Shown: in pieces, positions 52,030 through 61,741 of the stretch
How the letters are laid out: each line of letters begins with the position of its first letter
Numbering within the stretch: the first letter of the stretch is position 1
Source of the DNA: Cellulomonas sp. KH9
GTDB taxonomy: Bacteria > Actinomycetota > Actinomycetes > Actinomycetales > Cellulomonadaceae
DNA length: 64,000 bases
Reading direction: 5' to 3'
Assembly (NCBI RefSeq): GCF_900114185.1
Contig: NZ_FOSE01000003.1
Coordinates: forward strand, 124,001-188,000
Program-made: the position numbers and the translations under genes
The notes under the pieces: generated by a model
The model's input: the letters and a program-made list of their open reading frames with translations, nothing else
Told to the model about the DNA's origin: nothing
Databases searched by the model: none

Positions 52030-52686
52030 TCAGGCGACGGACGGCACGGGTGTCGGCGTGCGCATCGGACGGGCCGCGACGTGGCCCGAGCCGGCGACGT
52101 CGAGCGCGAGGGACGTGATGCGGGCGGTGCCGTCGGGGTCCACCTCGACCGTGGAGACCGAGGCGTTGGGCAGCGGGACCAGCCCGACCTCGTCGACGGT
52201 CGCGAGGTACGCGCCGAGGGCCAGGCCGTGACCGACGACGAGCACGTGACCGGCGGGGTGCGCCGCCGCGAGCCGCGCGAAGACGTCGCGGGTGCGCTCC
52301 ATGAAGTCGGCGCCGGGCTCGCCGCCCGGCAGGCCGGGGTGCGTCCCGGCGAGCACGTCGGTCACGAGGTCGGGCCAGGCGACCACGTCGTCCAGCACGC
52401 GCTCGGGCTTCTGCTCGTAGACGCCGAACGCGTACTCCAGCAGCCCGCGGTCGGTGCGCAGCGGGACGTCCGGGTGGTGGCGCAGCAGCTCCACCGCGGT
52501 GGCCACGGCGCGCCCCGACGGGGAGGACCAGGCGGCGGTGAACGGGGTGCCGGCCAGGTGCCGGGCCGTGGCGCGCACCCCGGCGCGCCCGTCGCGTGTG
52601 AGGGGTGAGTCGCAGCGGCCCTGCAGGATGCGCCGCGCGTTGAAGTGGGTGCGTCCGTGGCGGACGAGGGTCAGCGTGAGGGTCAT
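52030..52686 (-). CDS. Histidine phosphatase-family protein
   Basis: 218 aa. The phosphohistidine motif LTLVRHGRTHFNARRILQG is at residues 6-24; SSPSGRAVATAVELL, the acid in EYAFGVYEQ, and VLVVGHGLALGAYL (second His) complete the active site. Substrate open (sugar phosphate, alpha-ribazole phosphate, or other). ATG 52686. Divergent from clpB; a TAGCGT about 37 nt upstream could be its -10 box. Confidence 0.9.
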   Translation of the reverse strand: MTLTLTLVRHGRTHFNARRILQGRCDSPLTRDGRAGVRATARHLAGTPFTAAWSSPSGRAVATAVELLRHHPDVPLRTDRGLLEYAFGVYEQKPERVLDDVVAWPDLVTDVLAGTHPGLPGGEPGADFMERTRDVFARLAAAHPAGHVLVVGHGLALGAYLATVDEVGLVPLPNASVSTVEVDPDGTARITSLALDVAGSGHVAARPMRTPTPVPSVA

Positions 52687-52795
52687 CGGTGCCCCGCTCT
52701 CGGTCGGTGTCGCGGCCGACGCTAGGGAGGCGACGTGTCCTGCGGGGAACGTGGGCGTGTCGCCCGGGTGACGGTTGTCCGGGCGATGGCGGCGC

Positions 52796-52822
52796 GAAGT
52801 TGAGCGGAATAGACTCAACTTC
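52796..52822. promoter_or_regulatory. HAIR-like HspR operator upstream of clpB
   Basis: Perfect inverted repeat GAAGTTGAG-cggaataga-CTCAACTTC. It contains TTGAG-N8-CTCAA, close to the HspR-binding HAIR consensus CTTGAGT-N7-ACTCAAG that controls clpB and dnaK in actinobacteria. It lies 60 bp before the clpB start and could hide a -10 box (TAGACT). Confidence 0.75.
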
Positions 52823-52881
52823 GGTCGTCGTTGACCCGGTCGACGACAGACGACACCTGCACCACCTCCCGGAGGTCCTCG

Positions 52882-55482
52882 TTGGACGCGAAGTTCACCA
52901 CCCGCTCGCAGGAGGCGCTGGGCGACGCGATCGCCCAGGCGAGCGCCGCCGGCAATCCCCAGCTGGAGCCGGCGCACGTCCTCAACGCCCTGCTCCAGCA
53001 GGACGGCGGCGTCGCCAACGGCCTGCTCGACGCGGTCGGCGCCGACCGCCAGCAGCTCGGCCGCGCGGTGCGCGGCATCCTCGTGAACCTGCCCTCGTCG
53101 ACCGGCGCGTCCGTCGCGCAGCCGTCGGCGTCCCGGCAGACCGCCGCCGCGCTCGAGGCGGCGAACGCCGAGGCCCGCAGCCTCGGTGACGACTACGTCT
53201 CGACCGAGCACCTGCTCATCGGCCTGGCCGCCGGGCAGTCCGGCGTGGCCGACGCCCTGCGCGCCGCCGGTGCGTCGCGCGACGCCCTGCTGGCCGCGCT
53301 GCCCACGGTGCGCGGCAACGCGCGCGTGACCAGCCCCAACCCCGAGGGCACGTACAAGGCGCTCGAGCAGTACGGCGTCGACCTCACGCAGCGGGCGCGC
53401 GACGGCAAGCTCGACCCCGTGATCGGCCGGGACGCCGAGATCCGCCGCGTCGTGCAGGTGCTGTCGCGGCGCACCAAGAACAACCCCGTGCTCATCGGTG
53501 AGCCCGGCGTCGGCAAGACCGCCGTCGTCGAGGGGCTCGCCCAGCGCATCGTCGCCGGTGACGTGCCCGAGTCCCTGCGGGACAAGAAGCTCGTCTCGCT
53601 CGACCTCGCGTCGATGGTCGCGGGCGCCAAGTACCGCGGGGAGTTCGAGGAGCGGCTCAAGGCCGTCCTCGAGGAGATCACCGCGTCCGACGGGCAGGTC
53701 GTCACCTTCATCGACGAGCTGCACACCGTCGTCGGCGCCGGTGCGGGCGGCGAGGGCGCCATGGACGCGGGCAACATGCTCAAGCCCATGCTCGCGCGCG
53801 GTGAGCTGCGCCTGGTCGGCGCCACCACCCTCGACGAGTACCGCGAGCGCATCGAGAAGGACCCCGCGCTCGAGCGCCGCTTCCAGCAGGTGTTCGTCGG
53901 TGAGCCGTCGGTCGAGGACACCGTCGCGATCCTGCGCGGGCTCAAGGAGCGGTACGAGGCGCACCACAAGGTCACCATCGCGGACTCCGCACTGGTCGCC
54001 GCCGCGACGCTGTCCGACCGGTACATCACGGGCCGCCAGCTGCCCGACAAGGCCATCGACCTGGTCGACGAGGCCGCGTCCCGGCTGCGCATGGAGCTCG
54101 ACTCCTCCCCGGTCGAGATCGACGAGCTGCAGCGGGCCGTCACGCGCCTCGAGATGGAGGAGGTCGTGCTGTCGGAGGCCGACGACCCGGGCTCCGCCGA
54201 CCGCCTCGAGCGGCTGCGCGCCGACCTGGCCGACCGCCGCGAGGAGCTCGCCTCCCTCAACGCCCGCTGGGAGAAGGAGAAGGCCGGGCACAACCTCGTC
54301 GGCGACCTGCGCGCCCGCCTGGACCAGCTGCGCGCCGACGCCGAGCGAGCCCAGCGCGAGGGCGACCTCGCGACCGCCGGTCGCCTGCTCTACGGCGAGA
54401 TCCCCGCCGTGGAGAAGGAGATCGCGCAGGCCGAGGCGTCCGAGGCGGCGGAGGACACGGAGCTCGCCGCCGAGCAGACGCCGATGATCGCCGAGAAGGT
54501 CGGCCCCGACGAGGTCGCGGAGGTCGTCGCCGCGTGGACCGGCATCCCGGCCGGGCGGCTGCTGGAGGGCGAGACCCAGAAGCTGCTGCGCATGGAGGAG
54601 GTGCTCGGCGAGCGCCTGATCGGTCAGACGAAGGCCGTCGCTGCGGTCTCCGACGCGGTGCGCCGGGCCCGGGCGGGCATCTCCGACCCGGACCGGCCCA
54701 CCGGCTCCTTCCTGTTCCTCGGCCCCACGGGCGTCGGCAAGACCGAGCTGGCCAAGGCGCTCGCGAACTTCCTGTTCGACGACGAGCGCGCCATGGTCCG
54801 CATCGACATGTCGGAGTACGGCGAGAAGCACTCCGTCGCGCGCCTGGTCGGTGCGCCCCCGGGGTACGTCGGCTACGAGGAGGGCGGTCAGCTCACCGAG
54901 GCGGTGCGCCGCCGCCCGTACTCCGTGGTGCTGCTCGACGAGGTCGAGAAGGCGCACCCGGAGGTCTTCGACATCCTCCTGCAGGTGCTCGACGACGGTC
55001 GCCTGACCGACGGCCAGGGCCGCACGGTCGACTTCCGCAACGTCATCCTCGTGCTGACCTCGAACCTCGGCTCGCAGTTCCTCGTCGACCCCGTGCTGGA
55101 CGACGCCGCGAAGCGCGAGGCGGTCATGGGGGCCGTGCGCTCGGCGTTCAAGCCGGAGTTCCTCAACCGGCTCGACGACATCGTGCTGTTCGACGCCCTC
55201 ACGCTGGAGGAGATCGGGCAGATCGTCGACCTGCAGGTCGCGTCGCTGGCCCGGCGGCTGTCCGACCGGCGCCTCACGCTCGACGTCTCCGAGGGTGCGC
55301 GCGAGTGGCTCGCGCTCGAGGGCTACGACCCGGCGTACGGGGCGCGGCCGCTGCGCCGGCTGGTGCAGAAGGAGATCGGCGACCGCCTGGCCCGCGCGCT
55401 GCTCGCGGGCGAGATCCACGACGGCGACGCGCTGCGCGTCGACCTCGCCGACGGCGGACTGACGGTCACCGCCACCCGCTGA
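52882..55482 (+). CDS. clpB: ATP-dependent chaperone ClpB (disaggregase)
   Basis: 866 aa, full length. N-terminal Clp domain ([17 protein letters not shown]), first AAA with [18 protein letters not shown] and [16 protein letters not shown], coiled-coil middle domain ([20 protein letters not shown] onward), second AAA with [20 protein letters not shown] and the pore loop [13 protein letters not shown]. The absence of an IGF/L ClpP loop supports ClpB over ClpC/A. The start is TTG (52882) after GGAGG; the protein N-terminus matches that of known ClpB. Heat-shock control by HspR is likely from the HAIR-like site. A terminator follows. Confidence 0.97.
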   Translation: MDAKFTTRSQEALGDAIAQASAAGNPQLEPAHVLNALLQQDGGVANGLLDAVGADRQQLGRAVRGILVNLPSSTGASVAQPSASRQTAAALEAANAEARSLGDDYVSTEHLLIGLAAGQSGVADALRAAGASRDALLAALPTVRGNARVTSPNPEGTYKALEQYGVDLTQRARDGKLDPVIGRDAEIRRVVQVLSRRTKNNPVLIGEPGVGKTAVVEGLAQRIVAGDVPESLRDKKLVSLDLASMVAGAKYRGEFEERLKAVLEEITASDGQVVTFIDELHTVVGAGAGGEGAMDAGNMLKPMLARGELRLVGATTLDEYRERIEKDPALERRFQQVFVGEPSVEDTVAILRGLKERYEAHHKVTIADSALVAAATLSDRYITGRQLPDKAIDLVDEAASRLRMELDSSPVEIDELQRAVTRLEMEEVVLSEADDPGSADRLERLRADLADRREELASLNARWEKEKAGHNLVGDLRARLDQLRADAERAQREGDLATAGRLLYGEIPAVEKEIAQAEASEAAEDTELAAEQTPMIAEKVGPDEVAEVVAAWTGIPAGRLLEGETQKLLRMEEVLGERLIGQTKAVAAVSDAVRRARAGISDPDRPTGSFLFLGPTGVGKTELAKALANFLFDDERAMVRIDMSEYGEKHSVARLVGAPPGYVGYEEGGQLTEAVRRRPYSVVLLDEVEKAHPEVFDILLQVLDDGRLTDGQGRTVDFRNVILVLTSNLGSQFLVDPVLDDAAKREAVMGAVRSAFKPEFLNRLDDIVLFDALTLEEIGQIVDLQVASLARRLSDRRLTLDVSEGAREWLALEGYDPAYGARPLRRLVQKEIGDRLARALLAGEIHDGDALRVDLADGGLTVTATR

Positions 55483-55493
55483 GCACCGCCGCC

Positions 55494-55533
55494 CGGGTGC
55501 GGGTCGTCCCCCGGGGGGACGCGCCCGCACCCG
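55494..55533. terminator. Bidirectional terminator between clpB and GH3
   Basis: Outer stem cgggtgcggg / cccgcacccg (10 bp) and inner stem gtccccc / gggggac (7 bp) with small internal loops. Between converging stops. Confidence 0.85.
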
Positions 55534-55564
55534 CCGGCGGACGCGGGTCCGTCGGCGACGCGGC

Positions 55565-57817
55565 TCAGCGGGTCGCGGCCACCAGGGCCTCGACGTCCTG
55601 CGGCGTCATCCCCTGGACGCCCAGGTCGGCGATGACCCGCAGCGGCATCTGCGCGACCATCGCCGCGACGGTCGGGTCGAGGTCCGGCAGCCCGGCGCTC
55701 TCGAGCGCGCCGGCCAGCACCCGCGAGCCGACCGGGTGCTCCATCCACTCGGCGAGCGTGGAGTCGCCCGTCAGCTCGCCCCACATCGGCTCCCCGACCA
55801 CGTCGACGGCGACGGACGCCCGCACGTCGCGCGACGACGCGCCCACCTCGACCACGAACCGCCCGCTCTCGACGACCCACCGCCGCAGCCCGGGGTGCCA
55901 GTAGGACAGCGCTCGCGCGCCGAGGGTGAACGTCACCTCGCCCGACGCACCCGGCTCGAGGTCGACCGGGGCGAAGGCCCGCAGCTCGCGGGTCGGCCGC
56001 ACGACCGCCGCCTCGGGGTCGCGGACGTACACCTGCACCACCTCACGCCCCGCGCGGGACCCGGTGTTGGTCACCGTGACCGCCACGTCCAGGCGCACGT
56101 CGGCGCCCTCGCCGTGGACCTCGACCCGCAGGCCGTCGTACGCCCACGTCGTATAGCCCAGGCCGTGCCCGAAGGGGTAGGCGACGTCCATGGCGCGCGT
56201 GTCGTACCAGCGGTACCCGACCAGCACGCCCTCGCCGTAGCGCACCCGCCCGGCCTCGCCGGGGAAGTTGCCGAAGGCCGGGGTGTCCTCGAGCCGCAGC
56301 GGGATCGTCTCGGTCAGCCGGCCGCCCGGCTCGCGGACGCCGAGCAGGACGTCCGCGACGGCGGACCCGCCCGCCTGCCCGCCGAGCCACGTCTCGAGGA
56401 CCGCGGCCACGTCGTCGCGCCACGGGGTGGCGCTCACCGCCGAGCCGTTGGCGAGCACGACGACGACCCGCGGGTTCGCCTCCGTCAGCGCGGCGAGGAG
56501 GCGCAGCTGGCTGTCCGGCAGGCCCAGCCGGGGACGGTCGTAGCCCTCCGACTCGTCGGGCCCGGGCAGCCCCAGGAACGCCACGACGGTCCCGGCGGTA
56601 CGCGCCGCCTCGACGGCCGCCGCGAGCAGGGCGTCGTCGTCACCGTCGGGGCCGCCCGCGACGGTGAACCCGGGGGCGAACCCGATCGCCGGGTCCACGG
56701 CGCGCAGCGCACCCAGGGCGTCGTCGAGGCGGGTGGGCGTCACCTGCGAGGACCCCGCGCCCTGGTAGCGCGGCGTGCGGGCGAGCTCACCGACGACGAG
56801 GAGCCCGGCCGTGCCCGCCAGCGGCAGCAGCGGGGTGCCGTCGACCGGCTCGTTGCGCAGCAGGACCGTGCCGGCCGCCGCGGCCTCGCGGGCCAGCGCG
56901 TGGTGGGCGTCGAGGTCGAGGGTCGACGGGTCGCCGTCCGCCGGGAGCGCGCGGGCGGCCAGGTGCAGCGCCCGGCGGGCGGACCGGTCGAGCGCCGCCT
57001 CGTCGAGCAGCCCGGCGCGCACCGCCGCGGCGACCTCCTCGTCGGGGCGCGGCCCGACGGCCGGCATCTGCAGGTCCAGCCCGGCCTCCAGCGCCCGCAC
57101 CCGGTCCCGCACCGCGCCCCAGTCGGACACGACGAGCCCGTCGAAGGCCCATTCGTCGCGCAGCACCCGGGTCAGCAGCCAGGGGTCCTGCGAGGCGTAG
57201 ACGCCGTTGACCCGGTTGTAGGAGCACATCACGGTCCACGGGCGGGCCTGCGTGACCACGTGCTCGAACGCCGGCAGGTAGATCTCGCGCAGCGTGCGCT
57301 CGTCCACGTCGGCGGACACGCGCATGCGGTCCGTCTCCTGGTTGTTCGCGGCGAAGTGCTTGAGCGACGCCCCGACGCCCTGCGACTGGATCCCCTCGAC
57401 GAGCGCGGCCGCCAGCACCCCGGCGACGTGCGGGTCCTCCGCCACGTACTCGAAGTTGCGGCCGCACAGCGGTGTCCGCTTGATGTTGACCCCGGGGCCG
57501 AGCAGCACGGCCACGTCGTGCGCGCGGGTCTCGCGGCCCAGCGCCTCGCCGACGCGTCGCAGCAGGGCGGGGTCCCACGAGGACCCCAGCGCGGCGGCGG
57601 TGGGGAAGCACGTCGCCGGGACCTTCGACTCCAGGCTCGGACCGCCGGCCCCCGTCTCCTGCTTGCGCAGGCCGTGCGGGCCGTCGCTCACCATGACCGA
57701 GGGGACGCCCAGACGCGGGACCGCCTTGGTGTGCCAGGAGTCCGCTCCCGACGTCAGCGACGCCTTCTCCTCCAGCGTGAGCTCCGCCAGGACCTGCTCG
57801 ACGTCGAACGGGACCAC
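55565..57817 (-). CDS. Beta-glucosidase-like glycoside hydrolase, family 3
   Basis: 750 aa. GH3 N domain with VMVSDGPHGLRKQ, GPGVNIKRTPLCGRNFEY, ASLKHFAANNQE and the nucleophile Asp232 in LVVSDWGAV; GH3 C domain from about 330 (VLLRNEPVDGTPLLPL, VAFLGLPGPDESEGYDRP); FnIII-like domain from about 570 (TRELRAFAPVDLEPGASG). A 90-residue C-terminal extension is rich in short helices. No signal peptide, so cytoplasmic, fit for oligosaccharides imported by ABC systems. GTG 57817 after GGAGGT. Confidence 0.95.
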   Translation of the reverse strand: MVPFDVEQVLAELTLEEKASLTSGADSWHTKAVPRLGVPSVMVSDGPHGLRKQETGAGGPSLESKVPATCFPTAAALGSSWDPALLRRVGEALGRETRAHDVAVLLGPGVNIKRTPLCGRNFEYVAEDPHVAGVLAAALVEGIQSQGVGASLKHFAANNQETDRMRVSADVDERTLREIYLPAFEHVVTQARPWTVMCSYNRVNGVYASQDPWLLTRVLRDEWAFDGLVVSDWGAVRDRVRALEAGLDLQMPAVGPRPDEEVAAAVRAGLLDEAALDRSARRALHLAARALPADGDPSTLDLDAHHALAREAAAAGTVLLRNEPVDGTPLLPLAGTAGLLVVGELARTPRYQGAGSSQVTPTRLDDALGALRAVDPAIGFAPGFTVAGGPDGDDDALLAAAVEAARTAGTVVAFLGLPGPDESEGYDRPRLGLPDSQLRLLAALTEANPRVVVVLANGSAVSATPWRDDVAAVLETWLGGQAGGSAVADVLLGVREPGGRLTETIPLRLEDTPAFGNFPGEAGRVRYGEGVLVGYRWYDTRAMDVAYPFGHGLGYTTWAYDGLRVEVHGEGADVRLDVAVTVTNTGSRAGREVVQVYVRDPEAAVVRPTRELRAFAPVDLEPGASGEVTFTLGARALSYWHPGLRRWVVESGRFVVEVGASSRDVRASVAVDVVGEPMWGELTGDSTLAEWMEHPVGSRVLAGALESAGLPDLDPTVAAMVAQMPLRVIADLGVQGMTPQDVEALVAATR

Positions 57818-57930
57818 GTGGCACCTCCGTGTGCGCGACCGGGACGCCGACCACCGTATCGGCGGGTCCCGCACCCGGTGGCTGAGGGCGACGCGCGACC
57901 CCGCGCGTCGCGTGGCAGCATGGCGAGGTC

Positions 57931-58638
57931 ATGCACCTGACCGCAGCCGTCCTGTCCGCCGCCGGGTCCGGGACGGAGCTGACCGGCCTGGCCGGCTGGG
58001 TCGTCTCCGTGATCGACGCGCTCGGCCCCGTCGGGGTGGGGCTGCTCGTCGCGCTCGAGAACCTCTTCCCGCCCATCCCGTCCGAGGTCGTGCTGCCCGT
58101 CGCCGGGTACGTCGCGTCGCAGGGTGGCATGTCGCTGGTCTGGGCGGTCGTCGCCGCCACCACCGGGGCGGTGGTCGGCGCGTGGGCGTTGTACGGCCTG
58201 GGCGCCTGGGTCGGGCGGGTGCGCATCCGCCGCTGGCTCGAGCGCGTCCCGCTGATGGACGCGCAGGACCTCGACCAGGCCGAGGGGTGGTTCCTGCGGC
58301 ACGGCGGCGCGGCCGTGCTGATCGGCCGGTGCGTGCCCGTGGTCCGCAGCCTCATCTCCGTGCCCGCGGGCGTCGAGCGGATGAACCCGGGCCGGTTCAC
58401 CCTGTACACGCTGGTCGGGTCGGCCGTGTGGAACGGCGGCCTCGTGTGGGCCGGCTACGCGCTGGGGTCGCAGTGGGAGGACATCGGCCGGTACAGCGAC
58501 TGGCTCAACGCGGTCGTGTACGCGGCCATCGCCGTGGTGCTGGTGCGGTTCGTGTGGACCCGCACGGGGGCGCGGGCGGAGCGTCGGCGTGCGGCCCGGA
58601 GCCCCGCGCCGGACGGGCCGCCGACGCCGGAGCACTGA
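57931..58638 (+). CDS. DedA-family membrane protein
   Basis: 235 aa. Family marks: ENLFPPIPSEVVLPVAGYVA in the re-entrant first half and GRCVPVVRSLISVPAGVERM in the second, with conserved Glu and Arg residues that line the substrate path; several membrane helices. DedA proteins flip polyprenyl phosphate or phospholipids. The C-terminus is a basic then Pro-rich tail. ATG 57931. A 14-bp repeat begins in its stop codon. Confidence 0.92.
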   Translation: MHLTAAVLSAAGSGTELTGLAGWVVSVIDALGPVGVGLLVALENLFPPIPSEVVLPVAGYVASQGGMSLVWAVVAATTGAVVGAWALYGLGAWVGRVRIRRWLERVPLMDAQDLDQAEGWFLRHGGAAVLIGRCVPVVRSLISVPAGVERMNPGRFTLYTLVGSAVWNGGLVWAGYALGSQWEDIGRYSDWLNAVVYAAIAVVLVRFVWTRTGARAERRRAARSPAPDGPPTPEH

Positions 58639-58678
58639 CGCCCGCGCGCCGACGCCCGCGCGCCGACGCCCGAGCGCT
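58637..58678. repeat. Three 14-bp tandem repeats at the DedA stop
   Basis: gacgcccgcgcgcc twice and a variant gacgcccgagcgct, contiguous, starting inside the TGA stop of the DedA gene. Confidence 0.85.
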
Positions 58679-58740
58679 GAGCCGCTGGGCTGCGCGGGAG
58701 CGCGGAGCCGTGCGCCGGCGCCGGTGACCGGTCCGGGCGG

Positions 58741-59340
58741 TCAGCCCGCGTCGACCGCCGTGCCGTCGACGAACGACCCGGTGACCGGTGCCGGCGGCAC
58801 CGCGAGGCAGAGTCCCGTGCGGTCGCCGCGGGACCAGCCCGCCTCCGTGGGTGCCCAGGTGACCACCCGCACACCGGCCTCGACCTCGGCGTCACTGAGC
58901 ACGCACGAGCGGGCGACGCGCGTGTGCGCACCGTCCTGGCCGGGCCACACGGCCGCGGCGTCGAACGCGTACTCGCCGACCACCTGGGCCGCGTGCGCCT
59001 GCGCGCACGGCACGACCCGCACCCGGTCGACGTCCCCGTCGGCCGGGAGCTCCGCCAGGCACGACCCGGTGACGAGCTGGGCGGCGTACGCGTCCGTCGG
59101 TTCGGTGACGTCCGCCGGCAGGGGTGCGCTGCGGGCGGACGTGACGGCGCGCGTGCCGAGCACGGAGCCCACCGCGACGACCGCGACGGCCGCGAGGGCG
59201 GCCGCGGCGACCCGCACCCGCCGTCGGGCGCGGGTGCGCGCCTGTGCTGCCTCCTGCCAGCCCGGCGCGTAGTACGTCGGGGGGTTGGGGTCCTCCGGCA
59301 CGTCCACGGGGGGCGACGTCCGGTCGTCGGGGGTGCTCAG
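58741..59340 (-). CDS. Septum_form-domain membrane protein (short)
   Basis: About 199 aa: cytoplasmic Pro-rich start, one membrane helix (AAAALAAVAVVAVGSVLG), then an outside domain with four cysteines. GSCLAELPADGDVDRVRVVP followed by CAQAHAAQVVGEYAF is the Septum_form (PF13845) pattern: GxC...V.C..xHxxEV. The start is odd: reading back from the membrane helix the frame offers GTG 59307 or CTG 59340, the latter overlapping the upstream stop as CTGA like other couplings in this window. The longer form is given. Partner of the larger paralogue just upstream. Confidence 0.75.
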   Translation of the reverse strand: MSTPDDRTSPPVDVPEDPNPPTYYAPGWQEAAQARTRARRRVRVAAAALAAVAVVAVGSVLGTRAVTSARSAPLPADVTEPTDAYAAQLVTGSCLAELPADGDVDRVRVVPCAQAHAAQVVGEYAFDAAAVWPGQDGAHTRVARSCVLSDAEVEAGVRVVTWAPTEAGWSRGDRTGLCLAVPPAPVTGSFVDGTAVDAG

Positions 59341-60860
59341 GGCTGCGTCCCCGACGGTGCGACGAGGGAGCCGCCCGCGGCGTCGAGGCCCTCGTAGACG
59401 CAGTAGGCCACGAGCTCGCCGGCCACCACCTGGTCGGGGTGGGGGAGCCACACGTCGGCCCACCCCTGCTCGGCCAGGCCCGGGTCCAGGGCGTCGACGA
59501 CGTCCGCGCACTGCGTGTACGCCGCGTCGGACACCGGGTCCTCGGCCGCGACGTCGGTGGCAGGGGAGCCCGTCACCGTGAGCCGGGCGACCACCTCCGC
59601 CGTGTGCTCCTGCTCGCACGGCACGACCACGGCGTCGGAGAGGTCGAACGACCCCGGCGCTGTCGCCCAGCAGGTGCCGACCGCGACGTCCTGCGGCAGG
59701 ACGTAGCCGGGCAGCTGGTACGACTGCTGCTCGCCCAGCCCCTCGAGCTGCTCGCCCAGCTCGCCGAGCAGCTGGTCGAGGTCGTCGGACGACCCGCTGC
59801 CGCTCCCGGTACCGCCGCCGTCCAGGTCGTCGAGGAGGCGGTCGAGCTCGCTGGTGCTCTCCGTGATCTCGCTGACCTGCTGGGCCTGGTCGGAGCCCCA
59901 CTGCACCACGGCGGCGAGCACCGCGACGGTGGCCACGAGCACCGCGGTGCCGATCGCGCCGACCACGATGCCGGCGATCGCCATGCCGCGCCCGCGCGCC
60001 CCGCTGCGGCGGATGCGCGGCAGCGCGGCGATCCCGAGACCGAGCCCCACGGGCCCGGTGAGGCCGCACAGCAGCACGAGCCCGCCCACGGACGTCACCA
60101 GGGAGGCGACGGCCATCCCGTCGGTGGGCACGGGCGCGCCGGGGTAGGGCGGTGGGTAGCCCTGCGGGCCGTACCCGGGAGCGCCCGGTGCACCGTACGC
60201 GGGGCCGCCGTACGGGACGCCGGAGGGGGGCTGCGCGGGCGGGGTCCCGTACGGCGGGGCCGGGGTGCCGGGCGCCGGCGGAGGCGGCGGACCGAGGGCC
60301 GTCGCGCCGGGCGAGGGTGCCGCGCTGGAGGGCGCGGGCGAGCCGTAGGGCGCCGCGGGGACCCCGCCGTACGGCGAGGGACCGGTTGTGGCGTCGGCCG
60401 GTGCCGCACCGCCGGTGGTCACGTCGCGGCGGACGGCCCACGGGTCCGCCGCGGCGGTGCCGTCGGCGGTGGCCGGGGCGGCCGGCGTGCCCGGTGCAGG
60501 CGGCACGGGCGCTCCGGACGGCACGGGCGCACCGGGCGGGGTGGGCGCTCCGGACGCGGCGGGCGGCGTCGGCGTCACGGTGCGCGGGACGACCGACGGC
60601 GGCGTGGGCGCGGTCCACGTCAGCGGCTGGGTGTCGTTCAGGGCCGTGGAGATCGGCTGGGTGTCGCCGGCCCCGGGTGCGGTCCCGGCGCCGTACACGG
60701 GGGACGAGGAGGTGCCCCAGGCGGTCGAGTCGGGCGACGCCGGCCCGTCCGGCGCCGGGATGTCCGGGACGGCCTCGGTCTCACCGGTGGTCGGCGGCTC
60801 GGGGACGGACGGCGCGTCCGTCCCCTCGGCGGGCTCGGGCGCGCGGTCGTCGGACGTCAT
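59337..60860 (-). CDS. DUF4190/Septum_form-domain membrane protein (long)
   Basis: 507 aa. A 250-residue Pro/Ala/Gly/Thr-rich disordered cytoplasmic region with PYG motifs, then two membrane helices of DUF4190 type (DGMAVASLVTSVGGLVLLCG and GMAIAGIVVGAIGTAVLVAT), a coiled, acidic linker (SELDRLLDDLDGG) and a Septum_form domain (VGTCWATAPGSFDLSDAVVV, PCEQEHTAEVVARL). Possibly an envelope or divisome-linked protein. ATG 60860 with TAGGTT 7 nt upstream (leaderless). Its stop overlaps the start of the short paralogue. Confidence 0.85.
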   Translation of the reverse strand: MTSDDRAPEPAEGTDAPSVPEPPTTGETEAVPDIPAPDGPASPDSTAWGTSSSPVYGAGTAPGAGDTQPISTALNDTQPLTWTAPTPPSVVPRTVTPTPPAASGAPTPPGAPVPSGAPVPPAPGTPAAPATADGTAAADPWAVRRDVTTGGAAPADATTGPSPYGGVPAAPYGSPAPSSAAPSPGATALGPPPPPAPGTPAPPYGTPPAQPPSGVPYGGPAYGAPGAPGYGPQGYPPPYPGAPVPTDGMAVASLVTSVGGLVLLCGLTGPVGLGLGIAALPRIRRSGARGRGMAIAGIVVGAIGTAVLVATVAVLAAVVQWGSDQAQQVSEITESTSELDRLLDDLDGGGTGSGSGSSDDLDQLLGELGEQLEGLGEQQSYQLPGYVLPQDVAVGTCWATAPGSFDLSDAVVVPCEQEHTAEVVARLTVTGSPATDVAAEDPVSDAAYTQCADVVDALDPGLAEQGWADVWLPHPDQVVAGELVAYCVYEGLDAAGGSLVAPSGTQP

Positions 60861-60867
60861 GGACGGC

Positions 60868-60873
60868 AACCTA
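60868..60873 (-). promoter_or_regulatory. -10 box, leaderless promoter of septum-protein operon
   Basis: TAGGTT on the minus strand, 7 nt before the ATG at 60860. Confidence 0.5.
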
Positions 60874-60932
60874 GTGGAGCCCGCGCCCCGGCACGCGGCC
60901 GACCGGTCGATACCACCCGGTCCCCGTGCCCG

Positions 60933-61727
60933 TCAGGCGCCCTCGATCTCGAGGACCACCGGCACGTGGTCGGACGGCTGCTTGCCCTTGCGCTCGTCGC
61001 GCTCGATGCGCACGCCGGTGACGCGCGCGGCGAGGGCGGGGCTGGCGTAGGTGAGGTCGATGCGCATCCCCTCGTTCCGCGGGAAGCGCAGCTGCTGGTA
61101 GTCCCAGTAGGTGTAGGTGTGCTCGGCGGGCAGGTGCACCCGCGACACCTCGGTGTACCCGGCGTGCGCGATCGCCTCGAAGGCCTCGCGCTCGGCCGGC
61201 GTGACGTGCGTGCGACCGGCGAACCACGCGGCGTCCCACACGTCCGTGTCGAGCGGCGCGATGTTCCAGTCGCCGACCATCGCCACCTGCGCGGCGGGGT
61301 CGGCGGTCAGCCAGCCCTGCGCCGCGTCGCGCAGCGCTGCGAGCCAGTCGAGCTTGTACGCGTAGTGGGGGTCGCCGACCTCGCGGCCGTTCGGCACGTA
61401 CAGGCTCCAGACGCGCACTCCGCCGCACGTGGCGCCGAGCGCCCGGGCCTCCGCGACCGCAGGGTCGCCCCACGTCGGCTGGCCGGGGAACCCGCGCTCG
61501 ACGTCCTGCAGACCGACGCGGGAGATCACGGCGACGCCGTTCCACTGCGAGTACCCGTGCGTCGCGACCTCGTACCCGAGCGCCTCGAACGGCTCGCGCG
61601 GGAACGCCTCGTCCTTGACCTTCGTCTCCTGCAGGGCCAGGACGTCGACGCCCGACCGCTCGAGGAAGCCGACGGCCCGGTCCAGCCGGGCACGGATCGA
61701 GTTGATGTTCCACGTGGCGACTCGCAT
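60933..61727 (-). CDS. xth: Exodeoxyribonuclease III
   Basis: 264-aa exonuclease/AP endonuclease of base-excision repair. N-terminal MRVATWNINSIRARL, metal Glu in LALQETKVKDEAF, VWSLYVPNGREVGDPHYAYK, catalytic VGDWNIAPLDTDVWD, and C-terminal MRIDLTYASP and QPSDHVPVVLE (catalytic D-H pair) are all intact. ATG 61727 with TAGCCT 8 nt upstream. Monocistronic. Confidence 0.96.
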   Translation of the reverse strand: MRVATWNINSIRARLDRAVGFLERSGVDVLALQETKVKDEAFPREPFEALGYEVATHGYSQWNGVAVISRVGLQDVERGFPGQPTWGDPAVAEARALGATCGGVRVWSLYVPNGREVGDPHYAYKLDWLAALRDAAQGWLTADPAAQVAMVGDWNIAPLDTDVWDAAWFAGRTHVTPAEREAFEAIAHAGYTEVSRVHLPAEHTYTYWDYQQLRFPRNEGMRIDLTYASPALAARVTGVRIERDERKGKQPSDHVPVVLEIEGA

Positions 61728-61735
61728 GGCGCCCG

Positions 61736-61741
61736 AGGCTA
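61736..61741 (-). promoter_or_regulatory. -10 box, leaderless promoter of exonuclease III
   Basis: TAGCCT on the minus strand, 8 nt before the ATG at 61727. Confidence 0.45.

Noticed and set aside
53193..54293. 366-aa serine-rich frame antisense to clpB
   Set aside because: Serine/arginine-rich composition is the reverse complement of GC-rich codons; no start context or homology.
52687..55530. Long minus-strand frame opposite clpB
   Set aside because: It is the upstream extension of the histidine phosphatase frame; composition is the mirror of clpB codons and no domain is visible.
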